64,000 bases of DNA from Telluria aromaticivorans (GTDB taxonomy: Bacteria; Pseudomonadota; Gammaproteobacteria; Burkholderiales; Burkholderiaceae_D), in contig NZ_JABAIV010000001.1 in NCBI RefSeq assembly GCF_013003915.1, positions 124,001-188,000 on the forward strand, in the 5' to 3' direction. Position numbers and translations under genes: made by a program. This document shows positions 1-7,668 of the stretch, piece after piece (the stretch's first letter is position 1; every line of letters begins with the position of its first letter). Below the pieces are notes generated by a model. It was not told the origin of the DNA. It made no database searches and saw nothing but the letters and a program-made list of their open reading frames with translations.

Positions 1-310
1 CTGCACCGGCCTGTGCCAGCGCCACGCGCACTTCGTCGCTGGAGACCGGACGCACCACGCGCGCGACTTCCTGGCCGTCTTTCAGCACGACCACGGTCGG
101 CCAGAGCTTGACGCGGAACGAGCGCCCCAGCGCGCGGCCGGGGCCATCTTCGACCTTCACGTGGCGCAGCTCGCCACCGCGCAGGGCCTCGTCGATCAGC
201 GGCTCTGCGGCGCGGCAGTAGCCGCACCAGTTGGTGCCGAAATCGAGCACGGTGGTGCCGGGCAGCGCATCGATGGCGCTGCGTTCGGGCTGGGCGGTGT
301 CGTAAGTCAT
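1..310 (-). CDS. Thioredoxin-family protein (3' end outside window)
   Basis: Minus-strand reading frame starting with ATG at 308-310 (MTYDTAQPERS) and still open at the left edge, so only about the first 103 residues are visible. The motif NWCGYCRAAEPLI is a thioredoxin-fold CxxC active site (WCGYC), followed by LWPTVVVLKDGQEVARVV, which holds the cis-proline (WPT) typical of the fold. No signal peptide is seen, so the protein is probably cytoplasmic. The family exchanges thiols and disulfides; the substrate is not deducible. WCGYC instead of WCGPC suggests a thioredoxin-like variant rather than housekeeping TrxA. Confidence 0.85.
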   Translation of the reverse strand, partial: MTYDTAQPERSAIDALPGTTVLDFGTNWCGYCRAAEPLIDEALRGGELRHVKVEDGPGRALGRSFRVKLWPTVVVLKDGQEVARVVRPVSSDEVRVALAQAGA

Positions 311-503
311 CAGGATGGTCCTCAATAATGCCGATATGGCAAGCGTACCTCAAAACCCCGTCGCGGAGCCAGTCCCCGGCGCAGCCCCGGCAGGCTCTCC
401 CACCCTGGGGCGTGCAAAAAATGCAAGCAAAAGGTGAAATGCCTAACTGACCATCGCCCGGGCGGCTGGCATAGTCGGGTTGAACCCGTCAACAGGAGCC
501 AAC

Positions 504-683
504 ATGTCCGACAATCTGCAAAAAGCCGGTGCACAAGATCGCAGCCGCATCAACGTGCACGAAGAGTGGGAAGTCCGCTATTGGACCGAAGCGCTGGGCG
601 TCAGCAAGGAGCAGCTCGAAGACGCCGTCAAGCAGGTGGGCCCGGTCGCCGACAAGGTCCGCGAGCACCTGAAACGCCGTTGA
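504..683 (+). CDS. Small DUF3606-type protein
   Basis: A 59-residue protein starting MSDNLQKAG. ATG at 504 is chosen because AGGAGCC lies just upstream (494-500); a longer in-frame TTG start at 480 has no such support. The core VRYWTEALGVSKEQLEDAV is typical of DUF3606, a short helical family common in proteobacteria that has no assigned function. The sequence is charged and soluble, with no membrane segment or cysteine. It stands alone, ahead of the mscS-like gene and separated from it by two hairpins. Confidence 0.75.
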   Translation: MSDNLQKAGAQDRSRINVHEEWEVRYWTEALGVSKEQLEDAVKQVGPVADKVREHLKRR

Positions 684-704
684 TTCTCGCCTCGCGGTGA
701 CTGG

Positions 705-761
705 CCCGGGCGTCGCCCGGGTCGATTCCCCGTAACGCCCGCCTGCGGCAAGCGCCGCAGG
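705..761. terminator. Two adjacent hairpins between the DUF3606 gene and mscS
   Basis: CCCGGGCG and CGCCCGGG around a single T (705-721), and CCTGCGGC / GCCGCAGG around an AAGC loop (742-761), form two strong stem-loops just after the DUF3606 stop codon. There is no T-run, so intrinsic termination is only a possibility; they could simply protect the mRNA 3' end. Confidence 0.4.
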
Positions 762-886
762 TGCTCCAGCAGCACTGAATCTGGTACGGCCGCCTCCGTG
801 CGCCGCCTGCCGCCTGCCCTCGCATTGAGCCGTCTCTCGCGTCCGGCATGTGCTGCTTGCGCCGGCCCATCCGAAAGGAGCCTGGT

Positions 887-2038
887 TTGAATAGAATCAC
901 CGTCTTTTTCCAGTCCCTCGATATTTCCCTGGCCAATGGCCTGTTCGCCCTCGGCGCCGCCATCGGCAGCTTCGTGCTGATGCATGCCGCGCTGATGCTC
1001 TTCCGCAAGCGCCTCGGCAAGCTCAGCGAAGAATGCCAGCACCGCCCGTTCGCCCAGGTCCTCATCAAGACGCTGGCGCGCACCGGCACCTTCGCCATCT
1101 TCGCCACCGCCATCCTGATCGGCCTGTCCGTGCTCGACCTGCCCGAGCCCTGGAATGCGCGCATCAGCCACCTGTGGTTCTTCACGCTCGGCATCCAGAT
1201 CGCAATGTTCCTGCACCGTGCCGTGAAAGTCGGCTCGCGCAGCTATTTCCTGAAGCACAAGCGCGGCGGCGTCGACCAGCAGGTGACGGTCGCGCATACC
1301 GTCGTCATCTGGCTGCTGCAGACGACCGTGTGGGTGGTGTTCGTGCTGGCACTGCTGTCCAACCTGGGCATCAATGTCACCACCTTCGTTGCCAGCCTCG
1401 GCATCGGCGGCGTGGCCATCGCGCTGGCCGTGCAAAACATCCTGGGCGATTTGTTCGCCTCGATGTCGATCGCCGTCGACAAGCCCTTCGAGGTCGGCGA
1501 CTCGATCACGGTCGACAAGATTTCCGGCACCGTGGAGCACGTCGGCCTGAAGTCGACCCGGCTGCGCGCGATCGGCGGCGAACAGATCATCATCTCGAAC
1601 GCGGAACTGCTGCGCCAGACGGTGTTCAACTTCCGGCGCATGACGACGCGCCGCATCCAGTTCACGCTGCGTGCCAGCCCCGGCACGCCGCGCGAACTGG
1701 CGGCCCAGGTTCCCGACCGGGTGCGCGAGATCGTCGGCAAGCACGACAAGGCCAGGTTCGACCGGGCCCACCTCAAGACCGTGGACCAGAACTGGATCGA
1801 GTACGAGATTGTCTACACCATGCTCGACACCGACTACAGCCTGTACATGGATACCCAGCAGGCGATCAACCTCGACCTCATGGTCATGTTCGACGAACTG
1901 GGGATCTCGACGGCGCCGCGCCCGCAGCACGTGCTGTTGCAGGATGCCGCGGCCCCGGGCGACGTGCGTGGCGAGCAGCAGCCCGCGGCCAACGAATATG
2001 CGTCGGCTGCGCTGCGCCCGCGCTTCGTCAACCCTTGA
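887..2038 (+). CDS. MscS-family mechanosensitive channel
   Basis: A 383-residue inner-membrane protein. TTG at 887 is preferred because GAAAGGAG lies about 6 nt upstream; the longer ATG frame at 848 adds only a non-membrane MCCLRRP leader. Several hydrophobic helices occupy the first ~180 residues. The pore-lining TM3 signature GIGGVAIALAVQN (about residues 172-184) is followed by the beta domain (FEVGDSITV, SGTVEHVGLKSTRLR), which is the diagnostic MscS block. The C-terminal ~130 residues form the cytoplasmic cage. The family releases solutes on hypo-osmotic shock. It appears monocistronic. The exact subfamily is uncertain. Confidence 0.85.
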   Translation: MNRITVFFQSLDISLANGLFALGAAIGSFVLMHAALMLFRKRLGKLSEECQHRPFAQVLIKTLARTGTFAIFATAILIGLSVLDLPEPWNARISHLWFFTLGIQIAMFLHRAVKVGSRSYFLKHKRGGVDQQVTVAHTVVIWLLQTTVWVVFVLALLSNLGINVTTFVASLGIGGVAIALAVQNILGDLFASMSIAVDKPFEVGDSITVDKISGTVEHVGLKSTRLRAIGGEQIIISNAELLRQTVFNFRRMTTRRIQFTLRASPGTPRELAAQVPDRVREIVGKHDKARFDRAHLKTVDQNWIEYEIVYTMLDTDYSLYMDTQQAINLDLMVMFDELGISTAPRPQHVLLQDAAAPGDVRGEQQPAANEYASAALRPRFVNP

Positions 2039-2208
2039 GCGGAAACCACGGACGGCACGCCGATTTCCTGACCCGGCCTTGCCGTACCGGAGAGCGGCGG
2101 GCGCATAAGAAATCCTTTCCGCACGGAGAAAGGAGCTGTTAAGCTTGCGTATATTGCCATTTTACAATTGCGGCAGCTTTCTTCGCGATCCGACACCGTC
2201 ACGCCAGC

Positions 2209-4059
2209 ATGAAGACCCGTACCTACCTGTTCCTGATGGCTGCCGCTATCCTGGCCCCAGTGATCCTGGTGTTCTGGATCGGCGTATCAATGCTGCTGGA
2301 CTGGGAACGCGAGTCGCGCATCCACCGCGTGCAGGAAACGGCGCGCGCCACCGCCCTATTGGTGGACCGGGAGATCGCGGTGGCCGAGGCGCTGCTGCGC
2401 ACGATTGCCAATTCCGAAAGCCTCGGCGAACAGAACTATCCGCGCGTCTACCGCCTGGCGCACCGGATCAATGCATCCGATCCGCTGTCGTGGACCACCA
2501 TGGTCGATGAAGCGGGAGTGCCGATCTTCAATACCCTGGTGCCGTATGGCAGCGTCTTGCGCGGGTCCGGCGCCGGTTATGCCGGCGAGGTGCTCGGAAA
2601 CGGGAAGACCCGTGTGTCAGGCTATTTCTTCGGCCCGATGGCGCAGCGCCCGGTGGTGTCGGTCGACGTACCCTCGCCGCCCGGCAAGGCGCGCCGCTAT
2701 GTCGTCAGCCAGATTTTCGACGCCCGCTATTTCGAACGCGTGTTCACCAACCGCGCGCTGGAGCCGACCTGGCTGGTCGGAATCTTCGACGCCAAGGGAG
2801 TTACCATCGCCCGCAACCGCCACGGCGCCAGCGCGAGCGGCAAGCCGATGCATCCCGAGATGCGCGCGGCGACCCAGCATGCGGGCAACGGCGTGCTGCG
2901 CCACACGACCCACGAAGGCCTCGAGGTCTACGGCGTCTACACGCGCTCGGCGGTCAGCGGCTGGAGCGTCGTGATCGGCGTGCCGGTGGCCGACATCGAA
3001 TCGGCCGCGCGCACCGCCGCCACTTACGCGACCCTGGCGCTGATCCTCCTGATGGGCCTGGCCATCTTCATCGCGGTCTTCCTCGGCAACAAACTGTCGG
3101 CCGCCTTGCAGCAGGCCGGTAGTGTCGCCAATTCGCTGGCACGCGGCGCCATCGCCAATCCGCGTCCCACCAAGGTCGAGGAAGTCGACGCCCTGCTGGA
3201 AGGCCTGCATTTCACCAGCCAGGCCCTGTCGCGCGAAAGCGCGGCGCGCCAGGCGTTGCAGGACGAACGCGAGCAGTTGCTGGTGAGCGAACAGCGTGCC
3301 CGCCGCGTGGCCGAGGCGCAGAGCAGCGCCAAGGACGGCTTCCTGGCCATGCTCGGCCATGAGCTGCGCAACCCGCTGGCGGCGATCTCCGGCGCCATGA
3401 GCGTGCTGGAGATACCCAACCTGAAACCGGAACTCGCGGCCAATGCGCGCGAGATCAGCCGCCGCCAGATGCGCCACCTGACCCGCATCGTGGACGACCT
3501 GCTGGACGTACAGCGCATCTTGTCCGGCAAGATCGTCCTGCAGAGCGCTCCGGTGGACCTGGGCGAGGTGCTGCGCAGCTGCGTCGAAGCCAAGCGCCTG
3601 GTCGATGCGGGCGAACACGACTGGGAGGTCGCCATCGAAGCCGCCTGGGTCGAAGGCGACCGCACCCGGCTCGAGCAAATCGTCGACAACCTGCTGCACA
3701 ACGCCATCAAGTACACGCCGGCGGGCGGCAGCATCGGTGTGCGCTGCCGGCTTGACGCCGGACAGGTCGTCCTCGAGGTCAGCGACACCGGCATCGGCAT
3801 CGCGCCCGAGCTGCTGCCGCTGATCTTCGACGTGCTGGTGCAGGGCCCGACCAGCATCGACCGCGCCCAGGGCGGCCTCGGGCTCGGCCTGGCCCTGGTC
3901 AAGGAACTGACCGCGCTGCATGGCGGCAAGGTGTCGGTGCACAGCGAGGGGCGCGGGAAGGGCTGCCGGTTTACGCTGGAGTTCCCGCTGCGCGTGTCCC
4001 CTGCGCCTGGGCAGGAACTGCCGTCACAAGCCGGCAAAACCAGCCTCGACCCCGCCTGA
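2209..4059 (+). CDS. Membrane sensor histidine kinase
   Basis: A 616-residue kinase. TM1 (about residues 7-29) and TM2 (about 272-294) bracket a ~240-residue periplasmic region resembling dCACHE-type sensors (YGVYTRSAVSGWSVVIGVP just before TM2). A HAMP-like linker and coiled coil lead to the HisKA box FLAMLGHELRNPLAAISG, with His384 as likely phospho-acceptor. The HATPase domain carries an N box (NLLHNAIKYTPAGG), G1 (DTGIGIAPELL) and G2 (GGLGLGLALVKEL). No receiver domain and no neighbouring response regulator are present, so it is an orphan kinase. The ligand cannot be read from sequence. Confidence 0.85.
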   Translation: MKTRTYLFLMAAAILAPVILVFWIGVSMLLDWERESRIHRVQETARATALLVDREIAVAEALLRTIANSESLGEQNYPRVYRLAHRINASDPLSWTTMVDEAGVPIFNTLVPYGSVLRGSGAGYAGEVLGNGKTRVSGYFFGPMAQRPVVSVDVPSPPGKARRYVVSQIFDARYFERVFTNRALEPTWLVGIFDAKGVTIARNRHGASASGKPMHPEMRAATQHAGNGVLRHTTHEGLEVYGVYTRSAVSGWSVVIGVPVADIESAARTAATYATLALILLMGLAIFIAVFLGNKLSAALQQAGSVANSLARGAIANPRPTKVEEVDALLEGLHFTSQALSRESAARQALQDEREQLLVSEQRARRVAEAQSSAKDGFLAMLGHELRNPLAAISGAMSVLEIPNLKPELAANAREISRRQMRHLTRIVDDLLDVQRILSGKIVLQSAPVDLGEVLRSCVEAKRLVDAGEHDWEVAIEAAWVEGDRTRLEQIVDNLLHNAIKYTPAGGSIGVRCRLDAGQVVLEVSDTGIGIAPELLPLIFDVLVQGPTSIDRAQGGLGLGLALVKELTALHGGKVSVHSEGRGKGCRFTLEFPLRVSPAPGQELPSQAGKTSLDPA

Positions 4060-4130
4060 ACCTGTAAATCCCGGGATTCGCCCTTACCTGTTGCGTATTG
4101 ATTTACTCCGCGATCACGTCGCGTCGAACC

Positions 4131-4679
4131 ATGCGGACCTTCCTGCGCAGCCTCCTGATCGCCGTTTTCCTGATCGCCGCCTGGGGCCTGCTCGGTCCCT
4201 GGCTGCGCCATGGGCTGTACGCCATGCGCCTGGCCTCGATGCCGGCGCCGACGGCCCTGGCCATGCCGGTCGACGGCGTGCGCCCGAAGGGCTTGCGGGA
4301 TACCTGGCATGCGCAGCGCGGCGGTGGGCGCCGCCACGAGGGCATCGACATCTTCGCCAAGCGCGGCACGCCGGTGCTGGCGGCCACCGAAGGCATCGTG
4401 CTGCGGACCGGGACCAACCGCCTGGGCGGACAGGTGGTATGGATGCTGGGGCCGGGCGGCCAGCGCCATTACTATGCCCACCTCGACGGTTTCTCGGACG
4501 TGGTGGCCGGAATGCGGGTCGAGGAAGGCCGGGTGCTGGGCTATGTGGGCAATACGGGGAATGCGGCAAGCACCCCGCCGCACCTGCATTACGGGGTGTA
4601 TGGGGTGGAGGGGGCGGTGAATCCGTATCCGTTGCTGCGGGGTGGACCTGGGCGAGGACCGGCTGACGCTACGCGCTAG
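4131..4679 (+). CDS. M23-family peptidase (LytM-like), membrane anchored
   Basis: A 182-residue protein starting MRTFLRSLLIAVFLIAAW, an N-terminal membrane anchor or uncleaved signal. The catalytic domain shows RRHEGIDIFAKRGTPVLA (HxxxD zinc ligands), the internal HYYAHLDG motif and PPHLHYGVYG (HLH zinc ligand), the three hallmarks of M23 metallopeptidases. The family cuts peptidoglycan cross-bridges, so it probably acts in the periplasm. The start at 4131 places the hydrophobic stretch at the N terminus; the longer frame from 4098 would bury it. The last ~15 residues are Gly/Arg-rich and look like read-through into non-conserved sequence. Confidence 0.85.
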   Translation: MRTFLRSLLIAVFLIAAWGLLGPWLRHGLYAMRLASMPAPTALAMPVDGVRPKGLRDTWHAQRGGGRRHEGIDIFAKRGTPVLAATEGIVLRTGTNRLGGQVVWMLGPGGQRHYYAHLDGFSDVVAGMRVEEGRVLGYVGNTGNAASTPPHLHYGVYGVEGAVNPYPLLRGGPGRGPADATR

Positions 4680-4703
4680 CGGTGCTTACCGAACTTGGAT
4701 TCC

Positions 4704-4936
4704 GGCCTTGGCCCAATGCTAGTCAGTTAGTACGAAATGTAGGGTGGGCAGGGTAGTTCAGTCCAGTGGACTGAACTACCCCACGCAGTGATAGTTGCAA
4801 GGTAAACCGCTGCACAGGCTGCAGCACGGCGGTTTGAACGCGTGGGCAAGGTAATTCAGGCCAATGGCCTGAATGACGAATTGCTCACCCTACGAGTCGA
4901 CAGCGGGTTTTAAGTGACTGGCATTGGGCCTTGGCC
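4704..4936. repeat. Nested palindromic element (cruciform-like, ~233 bp)
   Basis: The terminal arms 4704-4729 and 4911-4936 are inverted repeats with few mismatches. Inside lies a second inverted pair, GTAGGGTGGGCA (4739-4750) and TGCTCACCCTAC (4882-4893). Between them are a 15-bp-arm hairpin (4751-4765 / 4767-4781), a central AAACCGC/GCGGTTT stem (4804-4810 / 4829-4835) and a 10-bp-arm hairpin (4854-4863 / 4865-4874). The two outer hairpins are diverged copies of one sequence (GTGGGCAnGGTAnTTCAG). No ORF lies inside. It occupies most of the gap between the M23 gene and the convergent PBP gene. Confidence 0.75.
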
Positions 4937-5002
4937 GGATTGACGTGCCACTGACTGTGATATGAGAAGGCCTCACTATAACCACAAGCTGTAAAAACGT
5001 CA

Positions 5003-5044
5003 TCCCCCCACACTGGGGGAAACGACTTCCGGCGCAGGCCGGAA
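5003..5044. repeat. REP-like double hairpin downstream of the PBP gene
   Basis: TCCCCC...GGGGGA (5003-5020) and TTCCGGC-GCAG-GCCGGAA (5027-5044) form two stem-loops just past the PBP stop codon. The 14-mer CCGGCGCAGGCCGG (5029-5042) recurs exactly at 33480-33493, also next to the 3' end of a minus-strand gene. It is probably a dispersed repeat that may also stabilise or end the transcript. Confidence 0.55.
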
Positions 5045-5067
5045 CCCAAGTCAAGTCAGCATCAAGA

Positions 5068-7527
5068 TCAGATAATCTCGTTCTCGCCCGTCGGCGGAGG
5101 CGGGATCACTTCAGGCAGTGGCGGAGGCTCCTGTTCCTGGTCCTCGACCTCGATCTCCGGCTCGGGCTGCGGCTCCTGCTGCTGGTCGATGGCCGGGTCC
5201 TCGACCTCCTCGAACTGCAGGTCGCCCGGCCCTTCCTCGAATTCTTCGTCGGGCTCCTCGATTGGGCGCGGGGCCGGGGCGACGCGCGCGCCGGGCAGCA
5301 GCGCGTTCGGATCGAGCTTGCCGGCCTCGATGGCGCCGCGCATGAAGTCGCCCACCAGCAGCAGCGCGTTGTGGCCGCCCTGCCCCCAGTAGCTGCTGCG
5401 CATGGTCACGCGGTTGTCGTTGAAGCCCACCCAGGCGCCGGTCACCAGGTTCGGGTGCATCAGGATGAACCAGCCGTCGGTATTGTTCTGGGTGGTGCCG
5501 GTCTTGCCGGCCACGTCGCCATACAGGCCGAAGCGGTAGCGCACGCCGCCGCCGGTGCCGCGGTTGACCACGCCGCGCAGCATGTCGATCAGGTTCAGGG
5601 CCGAGGCCTGCGACAGCGCCCGTTCCGGTGCATCCGGCACGAAGTCGGCAACCAGCTTGCCTTCGCGGTCGGTGATGCGGCGCACGAACACCGGCTTGCG
5701 GTATTCGCCTTGCGCCGCAATGGTGCTGTAGGTGCTGACCATTTCCAGCAAGGTCACCGGGCTGGTGCCCAGCGCCAGCGAAGGCACCTGTTCCAGTTTG
5801 CTCTGGCGGATGCCCATGCCTTGGGCCAGGCTGACGATCGGGCTCAATCCGACTTCCTGCATCACCTGCGCGGTGATGGTGTTCTTAGAGAACACCAGGC
5901 CGTCGCGCATGCTCATCATGGCGCCGCTGCTGCCGTTCATGTCGGTCGGGCGCCAGGCCTTGCCCGGACCGACGCGGATGTCCTGCACCGAATCGCGATA
6001 GGTCTGGTCGGGCGAGATGCCGCGTTCCAGCGCGGCCGCGTAGACGATCGGCTTGAAGGTGGAACCCGGCTGGCGCGAGGCCTGCACCACGTGGTCGAAC
6101 TGGTCGCGCTCGAAACTGCGGCTGCCGATCCAGGCGCGCACTTCGCCGGTATTCGGGTCCATCGCGACGAAGCCCGCCTCGAGGCGCGACTTGGCGCTTT
6201 TCAGTTCGGCCATGAACTTGCGGTCGCCCTTCAGGCGCTTGAGCGCCGCGGCGGGCACTTCGCCGTCTTCCACCGCGCGCCGGTAGTCGCCGGATTCGCG
6301 CACGAAGGCGTCCAGTTCGCGCGGGTGCGAGGCCCAGTAATACGAGAACGGATTGACCTCGTTGCGCATCGAGGTGTACATGCCGCTCGAGGTGGAGCGC
6401 GGCATGCTCGATGCCGCCCATTCGACGTCGGCCACCGCCTGCAGCGTGTTGGCCTGGCGTTCCACCGCGCGCTGGGCCGCCTCCTGCAAGCCCTGGTCGA
6501 GCGTGGTGTGCACCACCAGCCCGTCGAGCTGCAGGTCGTAGTCGTTTTCGTCGGCCCAGTCCTGCAGCCATTTGCGCACGTGGGCGGTGAAATGGCTGTC
6601 CTTGCCGCTGCGGTCGCTCAGGCGCGCGAAGCGCACCCGCAGCGGACGTTTCGAAAGTAGCCGGTAGCGCTCTTCGCTGAAGGCGCCGTGACGGGCCATC
6701 TGCGACAGCACCACGTTGCGGCGCAGCTTTGAGCGTTCCGGGTTGGCCACCGGGTTGTAGTAGTGGGTGCCCTTGAGCATGCCGACCAGGGTCGCCGATT
6801 CCAGCACGTCCAGCTTCAGCGCCGGCTTGCCGAAATAGGTACGCGCGGCCATCTCGATGCCGTAGGCGTTGTACAGGAAAGGGACGGTGTTGAGGTAGGC
6901 CTCGAGGATCTCGGTCTTGCTATAGGTGTTCTCGATCTTGATCGCCGTGATCAGCTCTTTCATCTTGCGGTTGATGCTGCGCGCGCGGCCGATCTCCTGC
7001 GGGAACATGTTGCGTGCCAGCTGCTGGGTGATGGTCGAGCCGCCCTGCGAATCGCCCTTCAGGGTGGCCACCAGGGCGCCGCCGATGCGCTTGAAGTCGA
7101 CGCCGTGGTGGTCGTAGAAGCGGTGATCCTCGGTCGAGATCAGGGCCTTGACCACGTGCGGCGACACCTGCGACAGCTTGATGCGCTCCTGCAGGCCCTT
7201 CTCGAAGCTGCCGAGCTCCTTGCCGTCGGCGGACAGGATGATGCTCGGGCGCGCGGTACGGGCCTGGTGCAGGTCGTCGATGCCGGGCGTGAGCGGGATC
7301 AGGATAACCAGGTAGAGGAAGAAGACGCTCAGGCCGGCGGCCAGCGTCCACAGCCCGACCAGGGCGACCTGCTCGATGCGCGGCCGGTCGCGCAGCCTGG
7401 CAGCAGCCAGCGAATAGCCGCTGCGGGCGCGGTTTCCGGCTCCCTCGAACAGGCGCTGTCCATGCTGCTTGAGCCCCGCGCGCGGCGTACTGACCTGCTG
7501 GGTGTCGGTCTTCTCGTCCTGGTCCAC
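5068..7527 (-). CDS. Class A penicillin-binding protein (transglycosylase/transpeptidase)
   Basis: An 819-residue peptidoglycan synthase. A cytoplasmic tail and one TM helix (~55-80) precede the GT51 transglycosylase domain (STEDHRFYDHHGVDF with the catalytic Glu133; GSTITQQLARNMF at ~163-175). The transpeptidase domain has the nucleophile motif STFK (Ser489), SKN (547-549) and KTGT (675-678). Start is GTG at 7525-7527 with AAGGA upstream. Between the two enzymatic domains is a ~85-residue Arg/Lys-rich insertion (about 365-450). The last ~65 residues form a strongly acidic Pro/Glu-rich tail. It polymerises and cross-links glycan strands at the outer face of the inner membrane. Whether it is PBP1A or PBP1C-like is not certain. 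Confidence 0.9.
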   Translation of the reverse strand: MDQDEKTDTQQVSTPRAGLKQHGQRLFEGAGNRARSGYSLAAARLRDRPRIEQVALVGLWTLAAGLSVFFLYLVILIPLTPGIDDLHQARTARPSIILSADGKELGSFEKGLQERIKLSQVSPHVVKALISTEDHRFYDHHGVDFKRIGGALVATLKGDSQGGSTITQQLARNMFPQEIGRARSINRKMKELITAIKIENTYSKTEILEAYLNTVPFLYNAYGIEMAARTYFGKPALKLDVLESATLVGMLKGTHYYNPVANPERSKLRRNVVLSQMARHGAFSEERYRLLSKRPLRVRFARLSDRSGKDSHFTAHVRKWLQDWADENDYDLQLDGLVVHTTLDQGLQEAAQRAVERQANTLQAVADVEWAASSMPRSTSSGMYTSMRNEVNPFSYYWASHPRELDAFVRESGDYRRAVEDGEVPAAALKRLKGDRKFMAELKSAKSRLEAGFVAMDPNTGEVRAWIGSRSFERDQFDHVVQASRQPGSTFKPIVYAAALERGISPDQTYRDSVQDIRVGPGKAWRPTDMNGSSGAMMSMRDGLVFSKNTITAQVMQEVGLSPIVSLAQGMGIRQSKLEQVPSLALGTSPVTLLEMVSTYSTIAAQGEYRKPVFVRRITDREGKLVADFVPDAPERALSQASALNLIDMLRGVVNRGTGGGVRYRFGLYGDVAGKTGTTQNNTDGWFILMHPNLVTGAWVGFNDNRVTMRSSYWGQGGHNALLLVGDFMRGAIEAGKLDPNALLPGARVAPAPRPIEEPDEEFEEGPGDLQFEEVEDPAIDQQQEPQPEPEIEVEDQEQEPPPLPEVIPPPPTGENEII

Positions 7528-7668
7528 TATATAGATCCTTGCTGCCTGTTACAGATGGTGAGCATTGCGTAGGCAGCAAGTATAGCTGACGGATGTCAAA
7601 ACGCCGATGCCGGCTGTGTGGTGGGGTCTGCTTGCCCCGCCGGCAGCATGCGACGCGTCCCGCCTAGC

